Positions 22,012 through 24,521 of a stretch of 24,521 nt of DNA are shown here, one piece after another. Source of the DNA: Alphaproteobacteria bacterium (GTDB taxonomy: Bacteria > Pseudomonadota > Alphaproteobacteria > Micropepsales > Micropepsaceae). A program made the translations under genes and the position numbers. How positions within the stretch are numbered: position 1 is the first letter of the stretch; the number at the start of each line of letters is the position of its first letter. The DNA lies in assembly GCA_028869725.1 (NCBI GenBank), contig JAGWRJ010000068.1, positions 1-24,521 on the forward strand, in the 5' to 3' direction. The notes under the pieces were generated by a model. That model saw only the letters and a program-made list of their open reading frames with translations, was not told the DNA's origin and did no database searches.

Positions 22012-22904
22012 AGCTGGACCACCGACTTTTCGCGGTGAACATCGTCCAGATAATCATGCATCAGGGTCTGGGTGAGCCCGCCGGGCTGGAAATTGTAAGG
22101 CCCGATCTGGGACACCGGCGTAACTTCGGCTGCGGTGCCAACAATGAAGCACTCTTCAAAGCCTTCCATCTCCTTCGGCTCGATATGCCGCTCGACAACC
22201 GGTATCTGGCGCACTTTGGCCAGCCCCATCACCGAACGACGGGTGATGCCGTCCAGGAAACAGTCCGGGGTCGGCGTATAAAGCGTACCTGCCTTGACGA
22301 AGAAAATGTTGGCTCCGGTCGCTTCGGCAACGTAGCCTCGATAGTCGAACATCAGCGCATCGGCGAAGCCTTTGGCCTCGGCTGCATGTTTGGAAAGCGT
22401 GCAGATCATATAGAGGCCGGCCGCCTTGGCCTTGGTAGGCGCCGTATCGGGCGCTGGGCGTTTCCAGTCGGACACCGCCATGCGAATGCCTTTCATCTTG
22501 GTGGCAGGATCGAAATACGAACCCCACTTCCAGACTGCCACGCCGACATGGATTTTGCTGTGCTGGGCCGAGACTGCCATCATCTCAGAACCACGGAAGA
22601 CCACCGGGCGCACATAGCCATCAACGATATCCTGGGCCTTTGCCGCCTCGTAGCAGGCATCGAAGATCTGCTTTGGTGTGAAGGGGATCTGCATCCCCAA
22701 AATCCGGGCTGACTCAAACAGCCGCTGGATATGCTCCTCGTGCTTGTAAATCCGTCCACCATAAATGCGCTCGCCTTCGAATACGGAGGACGCGTAGTGC
22801 AGGCCATGGGTAAGAATATGGGTCTTGGCATCGCGCCACGGCACCAGCCTTCCGTCATACCAGAGCGAGCCATCGCGATCGTCAAAGGGGATGATGTCGG
22901 CCAT
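22008..22904 (-). CDS. ilvE: Branched-chain amino acid aminotransferase
   Basis: A fold-type IV PLP enzyme for the last step of Ile, Leu and Val synthesis, using glutamate as amino donor. 298 residues. The catalytic lysine is probably Lys160 in T-K-A-K-A-A-G-L-Y, and the PLP-phosphate region includes E-A-T-G-A-N-I-F-F. H-G-L-H-Y-A-S-S-V-F-E-G-E-R at 33-46 and the late T-A-A-E-V-T-P-V motif are typical. GAGGAA about 5 nt before 22904 fixes the start; an in-frame upstream Met at 22919 is not used. A D-amino-acid transaminase or aminodeoxychorismate lyase is less likely given these motifs. It is divergent from marR. Confidence 0.95.
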   Translation of the reverse strand: MADIIPFDDRDGSLWYDGRLVPWRDAKTHILTHGLHYASSVFEGERIYGGRIYKHEEHIQRLFESARILGMQIPFTPKQIFDACYEAAKAQDIVDGYVRPVVFRGSEMMAVSAQHSKIHVGVAVWKWGSYFDPATKMKGIRMAVSDWKRPAPDTAPTKAKAAGLYMICTLSKHAAEAKGFADALMFDYRGYVAEATGANIFFVKAGTLYTPTPDCFLDGITRRSVMGLAKVRQIPVVERHIEPKEMEGFEECFIVGTAAEVTPVSQIGPYNFQPGGLTQTLMHDYLDDVHREKSVVQL

Positions 22905-22939
22905 GAAATTCCTCGTCACGCATTGTTATCGGCTGCGGC

Positions 22940-22968
22940 TTGCCGGAATCTGCCGGCCAGCCTAAATA
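22940..22968 (+). promoter_or_regulatory. Candidate marR promoter giving a leaderless mRNA
   Basis: TTGCCG (22940-22945), a 17-nt spacer and TAAATA (22963-22968) form a plausible housekeeping promoter. Exactly 7 nt separate the -10 from the marR ATG at 22976, so transcription would begin at or next to the start codon. No Shine-Dalgarno lies before that ATG, which fits leaderless translation. Confidence 0.5.
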
Positions 22969-22975
22969 TGTCAGC

Positions 22976-23464
22976 ATGTCTGACGCAAAAGGTGCTGAGC
23001 CACGGCCGCAGGCCTTTCCTTTATACCTTCACGACGAGGCGTTAAAGCAGGGCGTGGACCTCCTTTTTTCGGCCTTCGCAGAGGTTTTTGGTGATGGCGA
23101 TACGGTACTGAAGGCCGCCCGGCTCGGGCGCGCCCATCGTCGCGCGCTGTATTTCATCGCCCGCCAGCCCGGAATCACCGTGGCCGATCTTCTGGCCCGG
23201 CTTAAAATCACCAAACAGAGCCTGTCGCGGGTCATCAACGAGCTTCTGGCCGACGGCTATGTCGAGCGGCGAACCGCCGCAACCGACCGTCGCATGCGCG
23301 AGCTGCACCTGACCCCAAAGGGAACCGTGCTCGAGCAGCGCCTGTGGGAGGCGCAGCGTCCAAGACTGGCACGGGCGTTTCGCGAGGCCGGACCAGACAG
23401 TGTGGCAGGCTTCCGCCGCGTGCTCGACGCGCTGTCAACCGCCAGAGGAGAAAAACGCCGATGA
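22976..23464 (+). CDS. MarR family transcriptional regulator
   Basis: A 162-residue winged-helix regulator. The DNA-binding core is at about 60-115: I-T-V-A-D-L-L-A-R-L-K-I-T-K-Q-S-L-S-R-V as the helix-turn-helix, then L-L-A-D-G-Y-V-E-R-R and D-R-R-M-R-E-L-H-L-T as the wing with the conserved D-x-R. The flanking helices for dimerisation are present. Its ligand is unknown. The ATG at 22976 has no ribosome site; a longer frame from 22940 would start within the candidate promoter. The stop overlaps the response-regulator start by 4 nt, so it heads a three-gene signalling operon and may control it. Confidence 0.92.
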   Translation: MSDAKGAEPRPQAFPLYLHDEALKQGVDLLFSAFAEVFGDGDTVLKAARLGRAHRRALYFIARQPGITVADLLARLKITKQSLSRVINELLADGYVERRTAATDRRMRELHLTPKGTVLEQRLWEAQRPRLARAFREAGPDSVAGFRRVLDALSTARGEKRR

Positions 23465-24165
23465 GCCTTCCTGGCACGGCGGAAACGGCCCATCTGCTCG
23501 TTGTCGACGACGACGAGCGCCTGCGTGGCCTGCTGCAGCGCTACCTGTCATCCAACGGCTTTCGCGTCAGTGTCGCTGCCAATGCCGCCGAAGCCCGTGC
23601 CCTCATGAAGTCCATCGCCTTCGACCTGCTCATCATCGATGTCATGATGCCAGGAGAAACAGGGTTTGAACTCACCAAATCGGTACGGACGCATTCACAG
23701 GTTCCCATCCTCATCCTGACCGCACGCGGTGGTCCGGAGGATCGTATTGCCGGGCTGGAACATGGTGCAGACGACTACCTGCCGAAGCCCTTTGAACCGC
23801 GCGAACTGCTTTTGCGCTGCGAAGCCCTGATGCGCAGGGCTGCACCGCCGGCAGCAACCGCGATGCGGGAGGTCAAGATGGGCGATGCCGTATTTGATCC
23901 TGAACGCAGCGAACTTAAGCGGCGTGGCAAGCCCGTACGGCTGACTACCTCGGAGGCCGCGTTGCTCAAACTGTTCGCGGCCAATGCGGGCCGGCCCTTC
24001 AGCCGCGCCGATCTGTGCACCCGCCTCGGAGTGACGCTTGAGCGTTCGATCGATGTCCAGGTGACCCGCCTGCGGCGCAAGATTGAAGAGGATCCCAAAC
24101 TGCCACTCTACATCCAGACCGTACGCGGAGTGGGCTATGTCCTTATTCCGGACCGGGTGAGCTAG
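23461..24165 (+). CDS. OmpR/PhoB-type two-component response regulator
   Basis: A 234-residue DNA-binding response regulator. The receiver domain (1-125) has the acidic pocket V-D-D-D-E-R at 15-20, the phosphorylation site Asp60 in I-I-D-V-M-M-P, Thr87 and Lys109 (L-P-K-P). The C-terminal OmpR-type winged helix (about 135-232) has L-T-T-S-E-A-A-L-L and the D-V-Q-V-T-R-L-R-R-K-I-E recognition helix, ending in V-R-G-V-G-Y-V-L. It overlaps marR by 4 nt, with AGAGGAG at 23444-23450, and is followed 2 nt later by the sensor kinase, its likely partner. Confidence 0.95.
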   Translation: MSLPGTAETAHLLVVDDDERLRGLLQRYLSSNGFRVSVAANAAEARALMKSIAFDLLIIDVMMPGETGFELTKSVRTHSQVPILILTARGGPEDRIAGLEHGADDYLPKPFEPRELLLRCEALMRRAAPPAATAMREVKMGDAVFDPERSELKRRGKPVRLTTSEAALLKLFAANAGRPFSRADLCTRLGVTLERSIDVQVTRLRRKIEEDPKLPLYIQTVRGVGYVLIPDRVS

Positions 24166-24167
24166 AC

Positions 24168-24521
24168 GTGTGGCACCCCCTCCGCGCGCTGCGCAAGGCG
24201 ATGCCGCATCGCCTCTTTGGCCGCTCGCTCATCATCATCGTCGCGCCCGTCGTCCTGCTGCAGGGCGTGGTCACCTTCGCATTCTTTGCCCGCCACTACG
24301 ACACCATGACCCGGCATATGAGCCAGGGCGTTGCCGGCGAGGTCGCTTTCCTCGTCAACCTTGTCGAGACCCATCCTGATCCCGCCACGCGCTCGGCCCT
24401 GCTCGACATGGCGGCGCGCAACATGGGCTACCAGATCTCGTTCCTTCCCGGACAGCATCTGCGTCTGCCGGTGCGTCACAGCGCCCCGCACATCAACGAT
24501 ATCCTGACGTATGCCTTCGAA
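24168..24521 (+). CDS. EnvZ-like sensor histidine kinase, N-terminal part
   Basis: The first 118 codons from a GTG at 24168 run off the right edge with no stop. A basic start is followed by F-G-R-S-L-I-I-I-V-A-P-V-V-L-L-Q (about 17-32), a strong membrane span, and then a periplasmic stretch, as in EnvZ-type kinases of alphaproteobacteria. The HAMP, dimerisation and ATPase domains lie outside the window. The GTG has no good ribosome site and sits 2 nt after the regulator stop, so coupling is likely. An internal ATG at 24201 is possible but would cut the basic lead before the span. Confidence 0.85.
   Translation, partial: MWHPLRALRKAMPHRLFGRSLIIIVAPVVLLQGVVTFAFFARHYDTMTRHMSQGVAGEVAFLVNLVETHPDPATRSALLDMAARNMGYQISFLPGQHLRLPVRHSAPHINDILTYAFE

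Noticed and set aside
1..24521. CRISPR array, tRNA or rRNA genes, insertion sequences or phage genes
   Set aside because: I found no regularly spaced repeats, no cloverleaf-like sequence and no transposase or integrase motifs on either strand.

Overview
The window is 24.5 kb of gene-dense, GC-rich DNA that reads as an alphaproteobacterial chromosome. The support is a DUF1134/EipA envelope protein (a family I know from alphaproteobacteria), a UvrB with a long proline/alanine/lysine-rich N-terminal extension, the sequence style of IlvE and GlnD, and the gene order uvrC-pgsA-moaD-moaE. I cannot name the genus. I see no tRNA, rRNA, CRISPR array, transposase, integrase or prophage gene, and composition looks even throughout. 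This is mostly core chromosome, not an island.

Left third (1-7.5 kb). The 3' end of an unidentified gene is followed by secF with no secD beside it. Then come, on the minus strand, eipA, an MBL-fold hydrolase and a small PGPGW-type membrane protein. A divergent pair follows: a nitrilase (minus) against a glutathione S-transferase translationally coupled to a periplasmic substrate-binding protein (plus). An inverted repeat overlaps the candidate promoter between them. A DUF4870-type membrane protein and a Cys-rich 109-residue protein of unknown function end this part.

Middle (7.6-13.6 kb). uvrB, an RraB-like RNase E inhibitor, a DUF1330 protein, a secreted small protein, a cold-shock protein gene with a long structured leader and a textbook terminator, cutA, and a zinc alcohol dehydrogenase.

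Right half (13.6-24.5 kb). glnD (nitrogen sensing), trpS, a pteridine-reductase-like SDR coupled to folB (folate/pterin), a possible 33-codon ORF coupled to uvrC, then pgsA-moaD-moaE (phospholipid and molybdopterin synthesis) in tight array. ilvE runs against moaE. Divergent from ilvE is a marR / OmpR-type regulator / sensor kinase operon that runs off the window.

No undescribed multi-gene system is evident. The most distinctive signal is regulatory RNA. The Shine-Dalgarno of the cold-shock gene lies inside a 13-pair stem formed with a segment about 65 nt upstream, enclosing a second strong hairpin, and a good promoter lies about 190 nt upstream of the start codon. Other signals worth checking are two genes whose -10 element sits exactly 7 nt before the ATG (possible leaderless mRNAs), three convergent gene pairs with interlocked stop codons, the nitrilase/GST operator-like repeat, and the uvrC-coupled small ORF.
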